Under the pieces are notes generated by a model. That model made no database searches. It was not told where the DNA came from and saw only the letters and a program-made list of their open reading frames with translations. The position numbers and the translations under genes are program-made. A stretch of 22,552 bases of DNA from an uncultured Lachnospiraceae bacterium (GTDB taxonomy: Bacteria > Bacillota > Clostridia > Lachnospirales > Lachnospiraceae): positions 1-22,552 of the forward strand of contig CAJUEX010000054.1 of the NCBI GenBank assembly GCA_910585715.1. The letters are read 5' to 3'. Positions 1 through 7,596 of this stretch are shown here, piece after piece. Each line of letters starts with the position of its first letter. Position 1 is the stretch's first letter.

Positions 1-178
1 AAGGTGTTGCTTTTCGGCATTTCAAGAGGTGTTGCAGTTACCCTGAAAATCTTGCGATTTGGTAAAAGTGCACAAATAGAGCAGAGCATTTTCTAACAAC
101 AGGGATTAAAATAAGAATGATTGTAACCAAATAATTGTATACTTTTTCCAAAGAGCATGCTATACTATATAAACGAAT
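1..178. other. Left-edge region upstream of the secreted paralogs
   Basis: No confident gene. The + strand is open in one frame from base 1 to a TAA at 91-93, about 30 codons with no start in the window. This could be the tail of a gene beginning outside the window, but the peptide is not recognisable. A 9-bp direct repeat (GGTGTTGC preceded by A) and a small hairpin (TTACC...GGTAA enclosing AAATC-TTGC-GATTT, about 36-65) are visible. The rest is AT-rich promoter DNA. Confidence 0.35.
158..166 (+). promoter_or_regulatory. Extended -10 promoter for the secreted paralog pair
   Basis: TGC followed directly by TATACT gives an extended -10 element about 43 bp before the first start codon. A TTGTAT at 135-140 is 20 bp away, too far for a good -35, so recognition would rely on the TGn extension. 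The same TGCTATACT string recurs in the dnaE promoter. Confidence 0.5.
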
Positions 179-208
179 TTGACTAGAAATGAAATAGGAG
201 GAAAGAAA

Positions 209-1063
209 ATGAAACAGAGTAAAAAGATTGCAGCAGCTTTTCTGGCAGTGTTAATTGTATTTGGCTGTTTAAACACATCTGCAATGGAAGTACAGGCTGC
301 ACCAAAAACCACCACTTATGTACTGGATACTAAAAAAGGAGTCTGCTACCCCACGAAAGTCCGGGCCGGAATTCGGGAATTGAACAATGGCTGCAGCATT
401 TATCTGGTAAATGAGGGGGATTACGTTGCCTCTGTAAAAAGCAACAGCTCCAGCCTGATTGCAAAGGTTACGGGAAAGGCTGTATATACAGGGGATGAGT
501 ATACAGTTGTCAGGCTTGAAGGAAATAAAGAGCAAAAATGCAGGGTAAGAGGTACAATTACCTATCATGCAAGAAAGAAGGGTACATATACCCTGACCGT
601 TACCATTAAAAATGCAAAGAAGAAAACAACCTGCAAGAAGCAAATAAAAGTATATGCAGAAGAATATGCAACGCCGGTTAAGAGTATTAAATATGCAGGG
701 AAGCTGTACAATGCTGCAGGCGCCAATCTTTTTGCTAAAAAAAGCGGCAAACTTCAGGTTACAATGAATAAAGGGTTTAAGCTTCAAAAAATAGAAGTGG
801 GCAAATTTCAGGAGAAAGCTTATAAGGAGTATTCCCCGGAACCTGCATATGTGAAGGTGAAAAATAAAAAGAAGATTACTTTGGCAGACAGCACCAAATA
901 TAAAGCCAATGTATATTCTTATCCGGGCGAATATTATTCCTATGAATCCGGAACAGAGTATGATTATTTATATCCGGTCACATATGTAAAAGTAACTTAT
1001 AAGGATACCAGACTTGGCATTGTGGGAAGTACAGAGTACGAGCTGTACTATAAAAACAAATAA
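209..1063 (+). CDS. Secreted protein of unknown function, paralog A
   Basis: A 284-residue exported protein with no recognised family. The N-terminus is a classic Sec signal peptide: KK near the start, a hydrophobic core, and a likely signal peptidase I site after VQA (about residue 30). A Cys at about residue 20 follows VFG, which fits a lipobox poorly. The mature part is Lys- and Tyr-rich and beta-strand-like. A segment near the middle (KKGTYTLTVTI...KQIKVYA) resembles one Ig-like or bacterial surface domain strand set. The start was chosen at this ATG because AGGAGG lies just upstream; the TTG 30 bp earlier would place the ribosome site inside the gene. It lies 15 bp before a paralog sharing the same segments in the same order, so the two probably form one operon. 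A surface or adhesion role is only a guess. Confidence 0.8.
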   Translation: MKQSKKIAAAFLAVLIVFGCLNTSAMEVQAAPKTTTYVLDTKKGVCYPTKVRAGIRELNNGCSIYLVNEGDYVASVKSNSSSLIAKVTGKAVYTGDEYTVVRLEGNKEQKCRVRGTITYHARKKGTYTLTVTIKNAKKKTTCKKQIKVYAEEYATPVKSIKYAGKLYNAAGANLFAKKSGKLQVTMNKGFKLQKIEVGKFQEKAYKEYSPEPAYVKVKNKKKITLADSTKYKANVYSYPGEYYSYESGTEYDYLYPVTYVKVTYKDTRLGIVGSTEYELYYKNK

Positions 1064-1078
1064 TACGGAGGGAAAAAT

Positions 1079-1933
1079 ATGAAAAAATATAGAAAGACAG
1101 CAATGCAGGGAATCGTTCTGGCAGCTTTGGCTTTTTTGCTTTCCATGAATATGGAAATGAAAGTAAATGCCGAAACCAAGAAGGATTCCGGAAACGGGGT
1201 TGAATACGAGGATTCAATTGATATGAGCGTAGGATATGCTAATGACAGCAGCTATGGCGGCGGCGCCGTTACTTATATTTATCTGGATATGGATGGTGAC
1301 CGGGTGGGAAAGGTGACATCAAGTAATCCCAATCTTCTTGTAAAAAAGACGAGAGAGTCTTATTCCAATACTACTACAAAGGATTGGGAGACAAATCAGA
1401 AAATCACAAAAAACAATTATCGTAGCGCTTATCTAAGTTTTTTTGCAAAGAAAGCAGGGGAATATACAGTAACTTTTGAGGTTTTAAAAGCGGATGGCAG
1501 CGTAAGATGTACTAAAAATATTCAGGTTAAAGCAGTTGCTTCTGGCAGCTATGCCAGTCCCATAAAAAGTATTAAATATAACGGAAAAAATTTATATAAT
1601 TATTATCCGTATACAACAATACCTTCCGGTAAATTAAGCGTTAAATTGAAAAAGCAATATAAACGGCTCTCCATTGAAGTGGGAGTTCGTAATAAAAGCG
1701 GAAAAGTGACTTATAAAAAGGTGGAAAATAATAAGAAGATAAAGCTTGCGAAAAAGGCTGTATATTCCTATTCCTATAATTTCAGCAACGGAAGCGCTGA
1801 ATATACATATGATGAATTATTCCCCACCACATATATCCGTATCACTTATCAGAATAGAAAGACAGGAAAGGTTAATACATGGACAACCTGTTTATATTAC
1901 TTAAATAAAAAGCAGTCCTGGAAAAACAAGTAA
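1079..1933 (+). CDS. Secreted protein of unknown function, paralog B
   Basis: A 284-residue exported protein, the same length as the gene before it and clearly related. Both carry an Ig-like strand segment (KAGEYTVTFEV...NIQVKA here), then SPIKSIKYNGK (TPVKSIKYAGK in paralog A), then SGKL, then IEVG, and end with a Tyr-rich tail (FPTTYIRITY here, YPVTYVKVTY in A) closing on LYYLNK/LYYKNK. The signal peptide has a likely cleavage after VNA (about residue 31). The mature N-terminal third differs most between the two, suggesting divergence after duplication. GGAGGG lies 6-8 bases before the ATG. A hairpin terminator follows directly, so the pair looks like a two-gene unit. Function is not known. 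Confidence 0.82.
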   Translation: MKKYRKTAMQGIVLAALAFLLSMNMEMKVNAETKKDSGNGVEYEDSIDMSVGYANDSSYGGGAVTYIYLDMDGDRVGKVTSSNPNLLVKKTRESYSNTTTKDWETNQKITKNNYRSAYLSFFAKKAGEYTVTFEVLKADGSVRCTKNIQVKAVASGSYASPIKSIKYNGKNLYNYYPYTTIPSGKLSVKLKKQYKRLSIEVGVRNKSGKVTYKKVENNKKIKLAKKAVYSYSYNFSNGSAEYTYDELFPTTYIRITYQNRKTGKVNTWTTCLYYLNKKQSWKNK

Positions 1934-1942
1934 AATCGAAAT

Positions 1943-1985
1943 GGCAGGAGCAGGCGGATTTAAACCTGCTTTCTGCCCTTTTATA
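1943..1985 (+). terminator. Terminator of the secreted paralog pair
   Basis: GGCAG-g-AGCAGG pairs with CCTGCT-t-CTGCC around an AT-rich loop, followed by CTTTTATAT. It sits 10 bp after the stop codon of paralog B. Confidence 0.75.
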
Positions 1986-2010
1986 TAACCGTTCAGCCCT
2001 GAACAATTAC
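1985..2010. repeat. Fused-end remnant of the 224-bp foldback element
   Basis: This 26-bp near-palindrome matches 22 of 26 positions of the sequence made by joining the outer left end of the 224-bp element (GTAACAGTTCAGCCC) to its outer right end (CTGAACTGTTAC), with the interior missing. It lies between the paralog terminator and the metK promoter. It may be a deletion or excision scar; chance similarity of a short palindrome is the alternative. Confidence 0.45.
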
Positions 2011-2062
2011 TTTTTATCCGCAATTTTCATTTTCATTTTATCCGCTCTTTCGCCAAAATATA

Positions 2063-2091
2063 TTGACGAATTAATAGAAAAAGAGTATAGT
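2063..2091 (+). promoter_or_regulatory. metK promoter
   Basis: TTGACG (2063-2068) and TATAGT (2086-2091) are separated by 17 bp. The predicted transcript begins near 2098, about 27 nt before the riboswitch P1 stem. Confidence 0.75.
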
Positions 2092-2124
2092 ACCATTAAG
2101 TGAGAAAATTCCATATTGCAAAGT

Positions 2125-2296
2125 CTCTTATTTGGAGTGGTGGAGATACAAAGGATCTGTGAAGCCACGGCAACCCCTGAAGAAAAATTTTTCTATGCTG
2201 ATATAGAATTTCTTGATTCAGATTGATTTAGAATCGGAAATGCCATAGGAAAATGGAGGAAGGTGCCAACCTGAGCGAGTCATCGAACAATAAGAG
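2125..2296 (+). ncRNA. SAM-I (S-box) riboswitch controlling metK
   Basis: P1 is the perfect 7-bp pair CTCTTAT (2125-2131) with ATAAGAG (2290-2296). Between them are the S-box hallmarks: GAGTGGTGGAG, then GAAGCCACGGCAACC, then GGAAGGTGCCAACCTGAGCG. The aptamer binds S-adenosylmethionine and here would reduce production of SAM synthetase when SAM is abundant. The P3 arm (about 2176-2258) is unusually long: an outer stem TTTTTCTATG/CATAGGAAAA and an inner stem ATTTC-TT-GATTC/GAATC-G-GAAAT. The core motifs are intact, so the aptamer is probably functional. Confidence 0.95.
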
Positions 2297-2343
2297 GATC
2301 TTCTGACTAAAAAATCGGATCCGCTTGTTGCAAGCGGATTTTT
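2292..2343 (+). terminator. Riboswitch expression platform: antiterminator/terminator
   Basis: The terminator is a 9-bp stem, ATCCGCTTG (2319-2327) with CAAGCGGAT (2331-2339), running into TTTTT. The competing antiterminator pairs AAGAGGATC (2292-2300) with GATCCGCTT (2318-2326), with one mismatch. The antiterminator uses the 3' strand of P1, so SAM binding, which holds P1 closed, frees the terminator. This predicts SAM-off transcription control. Confidence 0.9.
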
Positions 2344-2365
2344 CTATTTGAAAGGAGGAAATGAA

Positions 2366-3553
2366 ATGGAGAAGTTATTATTTACTTCTGAATCAGTAAC
2401 GGAAGGACATCCGGATAAAATGTGCGATGCTATTTCGGATGCCATACTGGATGCATTGATGGAACAGGACCCCATGAGCCGTGTGGCTTGTGAAACCTGT
2501 ACTACTACAGGGCTTGTTATGGTAATGGGAGAAATTACCACAAAGGCTTACGTGGATATTCAAAAAATAGTAAGAGAGACGGTAAAGGAAATCGGTTATA
2601 CCAAATCCGAGTATGGTTTTGACGGAAATACCTGCGGGGTTATGGTGGCGCTTGACGAGCAGTCCACGGATATTGCCATGGGCGTGGATAAGGCATTGGA
2701 AGCAAAAGAAAATCAAATGACCGATACGGAAATTGATGCCATTGGAGCCGGCGATCAGGGAATGATGTTTGGTTACGCTACCAACGAGACGGAAGAATAT
2801 ATGCCATATCCTATCAGCCTTGCCCATAAGCTTGCTTTGCAGCTGACAAAGGTAAGAAAAGAGGGCACGCTGCCTTACTTAAGACCGGATGGAAAAAGTC
2901 AGGTTTCCGTGGAATATGATGAATCCGGAAAGCCAAAGCGTTTAGAGGCGGTGGTATTGTCCACACAGCATGACCCGGAGGTGTCTCAGGAACAGATTCA
3001 TGCAGATATTAAGAAATATGTATTTGACCCGGTTCTTCCAAAAGAGATGATTGATGAAGATACAAAGTATTTCATTAATCCGACAGGGCGTTTTGTAATT
3101 GGCGGACCGAATGGTGACAGCGGCCTTACCGGACGTAAGATTATTGTAGATACCTATGGCGGATATGCTCGTCACGGCGGCGGCGCTTTTTCAGGAAAGG
3201 ACTGCACAAAAGTGGATAGAAGCGCTGCTTATGCAGCCAGATATGTGGCAAAAAATATTGTGGCAGCAGGTCTTGCAGAAAAGTGTGAAATCCAACTGGC
3301 ATATGCCATCGGAGTTGCACATCCCATGTCTGTTATGGTGGACACTTTTGGAACCGGAAAGGTTTCAGAAGAAAAGCTGGTGGATATCGTAAGGGAAAAC
3401 TTTGACCTTCGTCCGGCTGGTATCATTAAAATGCTGGATCTTCGCCGTCCGATTTACAAGCAGACTGCTGCTTATGGACATTTTGGAAGAAACGATTTGA
3501 ATCTTCCATGGGAAAAATTAGATAAAGCAGAAGTATTGAAGAAGTATTTATAA
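2366..3553 (+). CDS. metK: S-adenosylmethionine synthetase
   Basis: A 395-residue cytosolic enzyme that makes S-adenosylmethionine from ATP and methionine. The length matches the family. Signatures in order are GHPDKMCD near residue 15 (ATP/methionine site), GAGDQGMMFGYA (family signature 1) around residue 115, and GGPNGDSGLTGRKIIVDTYGG followed by GGGAFSGKDCTKVDRS near residues 245-285 (phosphate and Mg/K binding). The ATG was chosen because AAAGGAGG lies 6-8 bases upstream; the in-frame TTG 18 bp earlier overlaps that ribosome site. It is monocistronic: a SAM-I riboswitch and attenuator lie directly upstream and a strong terminator follows. No catalytic motif is missing. Confidence 0.98.
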   Translation: MEKLLFTSESVTEGHPDKMCDAISDAILDALMEQDPMSRVACETCTTTGLVMVMGEITTKAYVDIQKIVRETVKEIGYTKSEYGFDGNTCGVMVALDEQSTDIAMGVDKALEAKENQMTDTEIDAIGAGDQGMMFGYATNETEEYMPYPISLAHKLALQLTKVRKEGTLPYLRPDGKSQVSVEYDESGKPKRLEAVVLSTQHDPEVSQEQIHADIKKYVFDPVLPKEMIDEDTKYFINPTGRFVIGGPNGDSGLTGRKIIVDTYGGYARHGGGAFSGKDCTKVDRSAAYAARYVAKNIVAAGLAEKCEIQLAYAIGVAHPMSVMVDTFGTGKVSEEKLVDIVRENFDLRPAGIIKMLDLRRPIYKQTAAYGHFGRNDLNLPWEKLDKAEVLKKYL

Positions 3554-3587
3554 TCTATGGGCGTTCAGAAGGGATGCCTGCGGAAAA

Positions 3588-3619
3588 GGAGTGTTCAAGC
3601 TTGGACGCTCCTTTTTTTT
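3588..3619 (+). terminator. metK terminator
   Basis: GGAGTGTTC pairs with GGACGCTCC (two G-T wobbles) around AAGCTT, followed by eight T. It begins 34 bp after the metK stop. Confidence 0.92.
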
Positions 3620-3629
3620 GTGCTATACT
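3601..3629 (+). promoter_or_regulatory. dnaE promoter, overlapping the metK terminator
   Basis: TTGGAC (3601-3606), a 17-bp spacer, then TATACT (3624-3629) preceded by TGC, which makes an extended -10. The -35 box is part of the 3' arm of the metK terminator hairpin and the spacer contains its T-run. The predicted leader is about 70 nt and holds a 12-bp palindrome, CGAAAGCTTTCG (3663-3674). Confidence 0.72.
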
Positions 3630-3706
3630 AAAGCTATTGTATAAAGGAGAAACAGATTCATACGAAAGCTTTCGAGGTTGAAGCGGAAAAGAGAAAGGAA
3701 AGAAGA

Positions 3707-6700
3707 ATGGCATTTACTCATCTGCATGTCCATACAGAATATTCCCTGTTGGACGGTTCCAATAAAATAAAGGAATGTGTAAAGCGTGTAAAAGAGCTTG
3801 GCATGGACAGTGTGGCAATTACAGACCATGGCGTTATGTTTGGGGTCATTGATTTTTACAGGGCCGCAAAGGAACAGGGGATTCGCCCCGTTATAGGCTG
3901 TGAGGTATATGTGGCTCCAAATTCCAGATTTGATAAGGAACTGACGGGAGGAGAGGACCGATATTACCATCTGGTGCTACTGGCGGAAAATAACACTGGT
4001 TATGCAAACCTGATGCATATTGTCAGCAGAGGCTTTACGGAAGGCTATTATTATAAGCCCCGTGTGGATATGGAAGTATTAAATAAATACCATGAAGGGA
4101 TTATTGCCCTTTCCGCCTGTCTTGCCGGTGAGGTTCAGAGATATATTTCCAAAGGGCTGATTGACGAGGCTAAGAAGTCCGCATTGAAATATGAAGCCTG
4201 CTTTGGAAAGGGCAATTACTTTCTGGAGCTTCAGGACCATGGCATTCCGGAACAGAGAATGGTGAATACGGCGCTTTTGCAGATGAGCAGGGAGTTGCAG
4301 ATTCCATTAGTAGCCACCAATGACGTGCATTATACTTATGCTGAGGATGAAAAGCCCCATGATATCCTTCTTTGTATCCAGACCGGAAAGAAACTGGCAG
4401 ATGAGGACAGAATGCGCTATGTGGGCGGGCAGTATTATATTAAAAGTGAAGAGGAAATGAAGCAACTCTTCCCCTATGCGCTGGAAGCTTTGGAAAATAC
4501 TCATAAAATAGCAGAGCGCTGTCAGGTGGAAATTGAATTTGGGAAAACCAAGCTGCCCCACTATGAAGTGCCGGAGGGATATACATCTTATACCTATTTG
4601 GAAAAGCTTTGCTATGACGGCCTTTTGTTCCGTTATGGTTCTGAGGAAATAAAAAATTCACAGGAGTTTATCTGTATTTCTGATACGGAAGGAAAAGCTG
4701 TAGACTGGGGCAATCCATTAAATAAAGAAAAGTTAAAACAGGATATAACTTTAAGAGAGCTGGAAGCAAGGCTGGAATATGAGTTGTCCACTATTGAAAA
4801 AATGGGCTATGTAGACTATTTTCTCATTGTCTGGGACTTTATCAATTATTCAAAAGAGCATGACATTATTGTGGGGCCGGGACGAGGCTCGGCGGCAGGA
4901 AGCATTGTTTCCTATTGCCTGAAGATTACGGATATTGACCCGATTAAATATCAACTGTTATTTGAACGTTTTTTGAACCCGGAACGTGTATCCATGCCGG
5001 ATATCGATATTGATTTCTGTTTTGAAAGAAGGCAGGAGGTAATCGATTATGTGGGTGAGAAGTATGGACAGGAAAAGGTGGTGCAGATTGTCACCTTTGG
5101 TACTATGGCTGCAAAAGGTGTGATTCGGGATGTGGGAAGGGTCATGGATCTGCCTTACAGCTATGTGGATTCCATTGCAAAGATGATACCTAATGAATTA
5201 AATATTACTATTACCAAGGCTTTGGAAATGAATCCGGAGTTTCGTTCCCTGTATGAAAATGATGAACAGGTTCATTATTTAATTGATATGTGTAAAAGAC
5301 TTGAAGGGCTTCCAAGGCATACTTCCATGCATGCGGCGGGAGTTGTCATCTGTCCAAAGGCTGCAGATGAATTCGTGCCCCTTTCCAGAGGTTCGGACGG
5401 TTCCATTACAACCCAGTTTACCATGACTACTCTGGAAGAGCTGGGGCTGTTAAAAATGGACTTCTTAGGGCTTCGCACATTAACCGTAATTCAGAATGCC
5501 CTTAAGATGATAGAAAAAGGCAGCGGTGCCCTTATAGATATGAGTAAAATTGATTATGATGATAAAAAGGTGCTGGACTATATCGGGACGGGCAGGACAG
5601 AAGGAATATTCCAAATTGAAAGCGCCGGCATGAAGGTGTTTATGAAGGAGTTAAGGCCCCGGTCCTTAGAAGACATTATTGCAGGAATTTCTTTGTACAG
5701 GCCGGGTCCCATGGATTTTATTCCCAAGTATATTTACGGAAAGAATCACCCGGACCAGGTGGTCTATTCCTGTCCCCAGCTGGAGCCTATTTTAAAGCCT
5801 ACCTATGGCTGTATCGTATATCAGGAGCAGGTTATGCAGATTGTCAGGGACTTAGGCGGATATACTTTGGGAAGAAGCGATTTGGTGCGCCGTGCCATGA
5901 GCAAAAAAAAGCAGGCTGTTATGGAAAAGGAACGGGCAAACTTTATATTTGGCAATGAAGAGGAAGGAGTGCCCGGATGTATCAAAAACGGAATTCCGGA
6001 AAAGGTGGCAGGACAGATTTATGATGACATGATGGACTTTGCCAAATACGCCTTTAATAAATCCCATGCAGCAGCTTACGCAGTTGTTTCCTATCAGACG
6101 GCATGGCTGAAATATTATTATCCGGTAGAGTTTATGGCGGCTCTTCTGACTTCCGTCATTGATAATCCGGGAAAGGTGGCGGAATATATTCTTACAAGCA
6201 GAAATATGGGGATTCAGATACTGCCGCCGGATGTGAATGAAGGAGAGAAGAATTTTTCAGTAAAGAATGGGGCAATCTGCTTTGCCCTTACAGCTATAAA
6301 AGGCGTGGGGCGGCCTGTAATCGAATCTATTGTGGCAGAAAGGGCTGCAAGAGGAAGATTTGCGGATTTAAATGATTTTATTACCCGCATGTCGGATTCC
6401 CAGCTGAATAAGAGAGTGCTGGAAAACTTTATTAAGGCAGGCGCCTTTGACTGCTTTGAAGGTACAAGGAAGCAGCTTATGGCTGTATACAATCAGATTT
6501 ATGACCATATTGTAAAAGATAAGAAAAATTCAATGGCAGGGCAGATGACTTTGTTTGACCTGGCAAGCGATGAGGAAAAGGAGACATTTTCCATAAAATT
6601 GCCGGATGTGGGCGAATATGAAAAGGAAATGATGCTTGCCTTTGAAAAAGAGGTAATCGGCGTTTATGTAAGCGGCCATCCCCTGCAGGAGTATGAAGGA

Positions 6701-7261
6701 TTCTGGAAAAAGCATATTACGGCAACCACGGGGGAATTTTTATTAGAGGAAGAAACCGGCATGATAAAACTGGAAGACGGAAAGGAAGTAACCGTAGGAG
6801 GACTGATAACCGATAAAAAAATAAAATATACGAAAAACGATAAGATTATGGCATTTCTGGTTCTGGAAGATTTAATTGGCAGCATCGAGGTAATCGTATT
6901 TCCGGCAACCTATGAAAAATACAGCAGTCTTCTGGTGGAGGACAAAAAAGTATTTCTTACCGGCAGAGTCAGCCTTGAGGAAGAAAAAGACGGAAAGCTT
7001 ATTTGCAGGCGGATTGTGGGATTTGATGAAATCGGCAGAAAATTATGGATTAAGTTTCCGGACAAGGAAAGCTTTGAATCAAACAAGGAAGAGCTTTACG
7101 GTATGCTTTCGGAATCAGAGGGAAAAGACGGAATTGTTATATATGTGGAAAAGGAAAGAGGCAGGAAGGAGCTGCCTAAAAACCAGAATGTAAATGCCGA
7201 CAAGGTTTTGCTTGGGCGGCTGATGGAAAGGTTCGGAAATGAGAATGTGATATTAGTGTAA
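3707..7261 (+). CDS. dnaE: DNA polymerase III alpha subunit, DnaE type
   Basis: A replicative-type DNA polymerase of 1184 residues. It opens with a PHP domain (HLHVHTEYSLLDG at residues 5-17, ITDHG near 40, GCEVY), whose metal-binding residues look intact. The palm carries GPGRGSAAGS, the catalytic pair in PDIDIDF (residues 431-437) and the third Asp in KMDFLGLRTL (Asp 585). A helix-hairpin-helix segment (AIKGVG, about 863) follows, then a clamp-binding peptide QMTLFDL (about 946) and an OB fold (about 1025-1110). This order is DnaE rather than PolC, because there is no embedded exonuclease and the PHP is N-terminal. Clostridia usually carry PolC as well, so this enzyme may act in primer extension or lagging-strand synthesis. 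The region around residues 305-345 looks longer than usual. The start is supported by AAGGAAAG upstream. Confidence 0.97.
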   Translation: MAFTHLHVHTEYSLLDGSNKIKECVKRVKELGMDSVAITDHGVMFGVIDFYRAAKEQGIRPVIGCEVYVAPNSRFDKELTGGEDRYYHLVLLAENNTGYANLMHIVSRGFTEGYYYKPRVDMEVLNKYHEGIIALSACLAGEVQRYISKGLIDEAKKSALKYEACFGKGNYFLELQDHGIPEQRMVNTALLQMSRELQIPLVATNDVHYTYAEDEKPHDILLCIQTGKKLADEDRMRYVGGQYYIKSEEEMKQLFPYALEALENTHKIAERCQVEIEFGKTKLPHYEVPEGYTSYTYLEKLCYDGLLFRYGSEEIKNSQEFICISDTEGKAVDWGNPLNKEKLKQDITLRELEARLEYELSTIEKMGYVDYFLIVWDFINYSKEHDIIVGPGRGSAAGSIVSYCLKITDIDPIKYQLLFERFLNPERVSMPDIDIDFCFERRQEVIDYVGEKYGQEKVVQIVTFGTMAAKGVIRDVGRVMDLPYSYVDSIAKMIPNELNITITKALEMNPEFRSLYENDEQVHYLIDMCKRLEGLPRHTSMHAAGVVICPKAADEFVPLSRGSDGSITTQFTMTTLEELGLLKMDFLGLRTLTVIQNALKMIEKGSGALIDMSKIDYDDKKVLDYIGTGRTEGIFQIESAGMKVFMKELRPRSLEDIIAGISLYRPGPMDFIPKYIYGKNHPDQVVYSCPQLEPILKPTYGCIVYQEQVMQIVRDLGGYTLGRSDLVRRAMSKKKQAVMEKERANFIFGNEEEGVPGCIKNGIPEKVAGQIYDDMMDFAKYAFNKSHAAAYAVVSYQTAWLKYYYPVEFMAALLTSVIDNPGKVAEYILTSRNMGIQILPPDVNEGEKNFSVKNGAICFALTAIKGVGRPVIESIVAERAARGRFADLNDFITRMSDSQLNKRVLENFIKAGAFDCFEGTRKQLMAVYNQIYDHIVKDKKNSMAGQMTLFDLASDEEKETFSIKLPDVGEYEKEMMLAFEKEVIGVYVSGHPLQEYEGFWKKHITATTGEFLLEEETGMIKLEDGKEVTVGGLITDKKIKYTKNDKIMAFLVLEDLIGSIEVIVFPATYEKYSSLLVEDKKVFLTGRVSLEEEKDGKLICRRIVGFDEIGRKLWIKFPDKESFESNKEELYGMLSESEGKDGIVIYVEKERGRKELPKNQNVNADKVLLGRLMERFGNENVILV

Positions 7262-7307
7262 AATGACTGAACTTTTACATTATTTCAAATATTTTGTATG
7301 GAAATCA

Positions 7308-7336
7308 TTGAAAAGCCAAGAAAAATGAATTAAAAT
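7308..7336 (+). promoter_or_regulatory. Promoter upstream of foldback copy 1 and pfkA
   Basis: TTGAAA (7308-7313), 17 bp, TAAAAT (7331-7336). Initiation near 7343 would place nearly the whole 224-bp foldback element in the pfkA 5' leader. No obvious terminator separates dnaE from it, so read-through is also possible. Confidence 0.6.
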
Positions 7337-7348
7337 GAGGTAGAAAAA

Positions 7349-7572
7349 GTAACAGTTCAGCCCTCAGCTTTCCCACACAGGAGCCGGAACCGGATGCAGG
7401 CAGAAAATGTTTCTGCGTCGCCACGTTCTCGCTCTGATAAAAACGCAGCAGTGCTAAGCTCGAAAGAACCTCGCTAAGCGCTGGCGTTTTTATAAGGGCT
7501 CCTATAGAAATCATTTTCTGCCTGCATCCGGTTCCGGTTTCTGTGTGGGAAAGCTGAGGGCTGAACTGTTAC
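7349..7572 (+). repeat. 224-bp foldback element, copy 1 (pfkA leader)
   Basis: The 61-bp terminal inverted repeats match at 59 of 61 positions (ends GTAACAGTTCAGCCC and GGGCTGAACTGTTAC) and flank a 102-bp core (7410-7511). The core folds on its own: ATAAAAACGC pairs with GCGTTTTTAT, and AGTGCT with AGCGCT, around a loop containing AAAGAAC. No coding sequence is evident inside. The flanks are A-rich (AGAAAAA before, TGAAAAA after), a possible but unconvincing target duplication. It ends 24 bp before pfkA. Copy 2 is the same length with the core inverted relative to the + strand. Confidence 0.93.
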
Positions 7573-7596
7573 TGAAAAAAAGAGGAGGAATAACCC

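Noticed and set aside
1..93. Tail of a coding sequence at the left edge
   Set aside because: Only about 30 open codons with no recognisable protein match; too short to call as a gene, so it is noted as an unclassified region.
3656..3706. Upstream in-frame ATT start for dnaE
   Set aside because: ATT is a very rare start, and the family N-terminus begins right at the downstream ATG, which has its own ribosome site.
2366..7261. Long minus-strand open frames opposite metK and dnaE
   Set aside because: They are antisense to strongly conserved genes, lack ribosome sites and encode no recognisable proteins.
7410..7511. Foldback core as a transposase or small protein gene
   Set aside because: The 102-bp core has no convincing start with a ribosome site and is dominated by hairpin structure; frames across it give no recognisable peptide.
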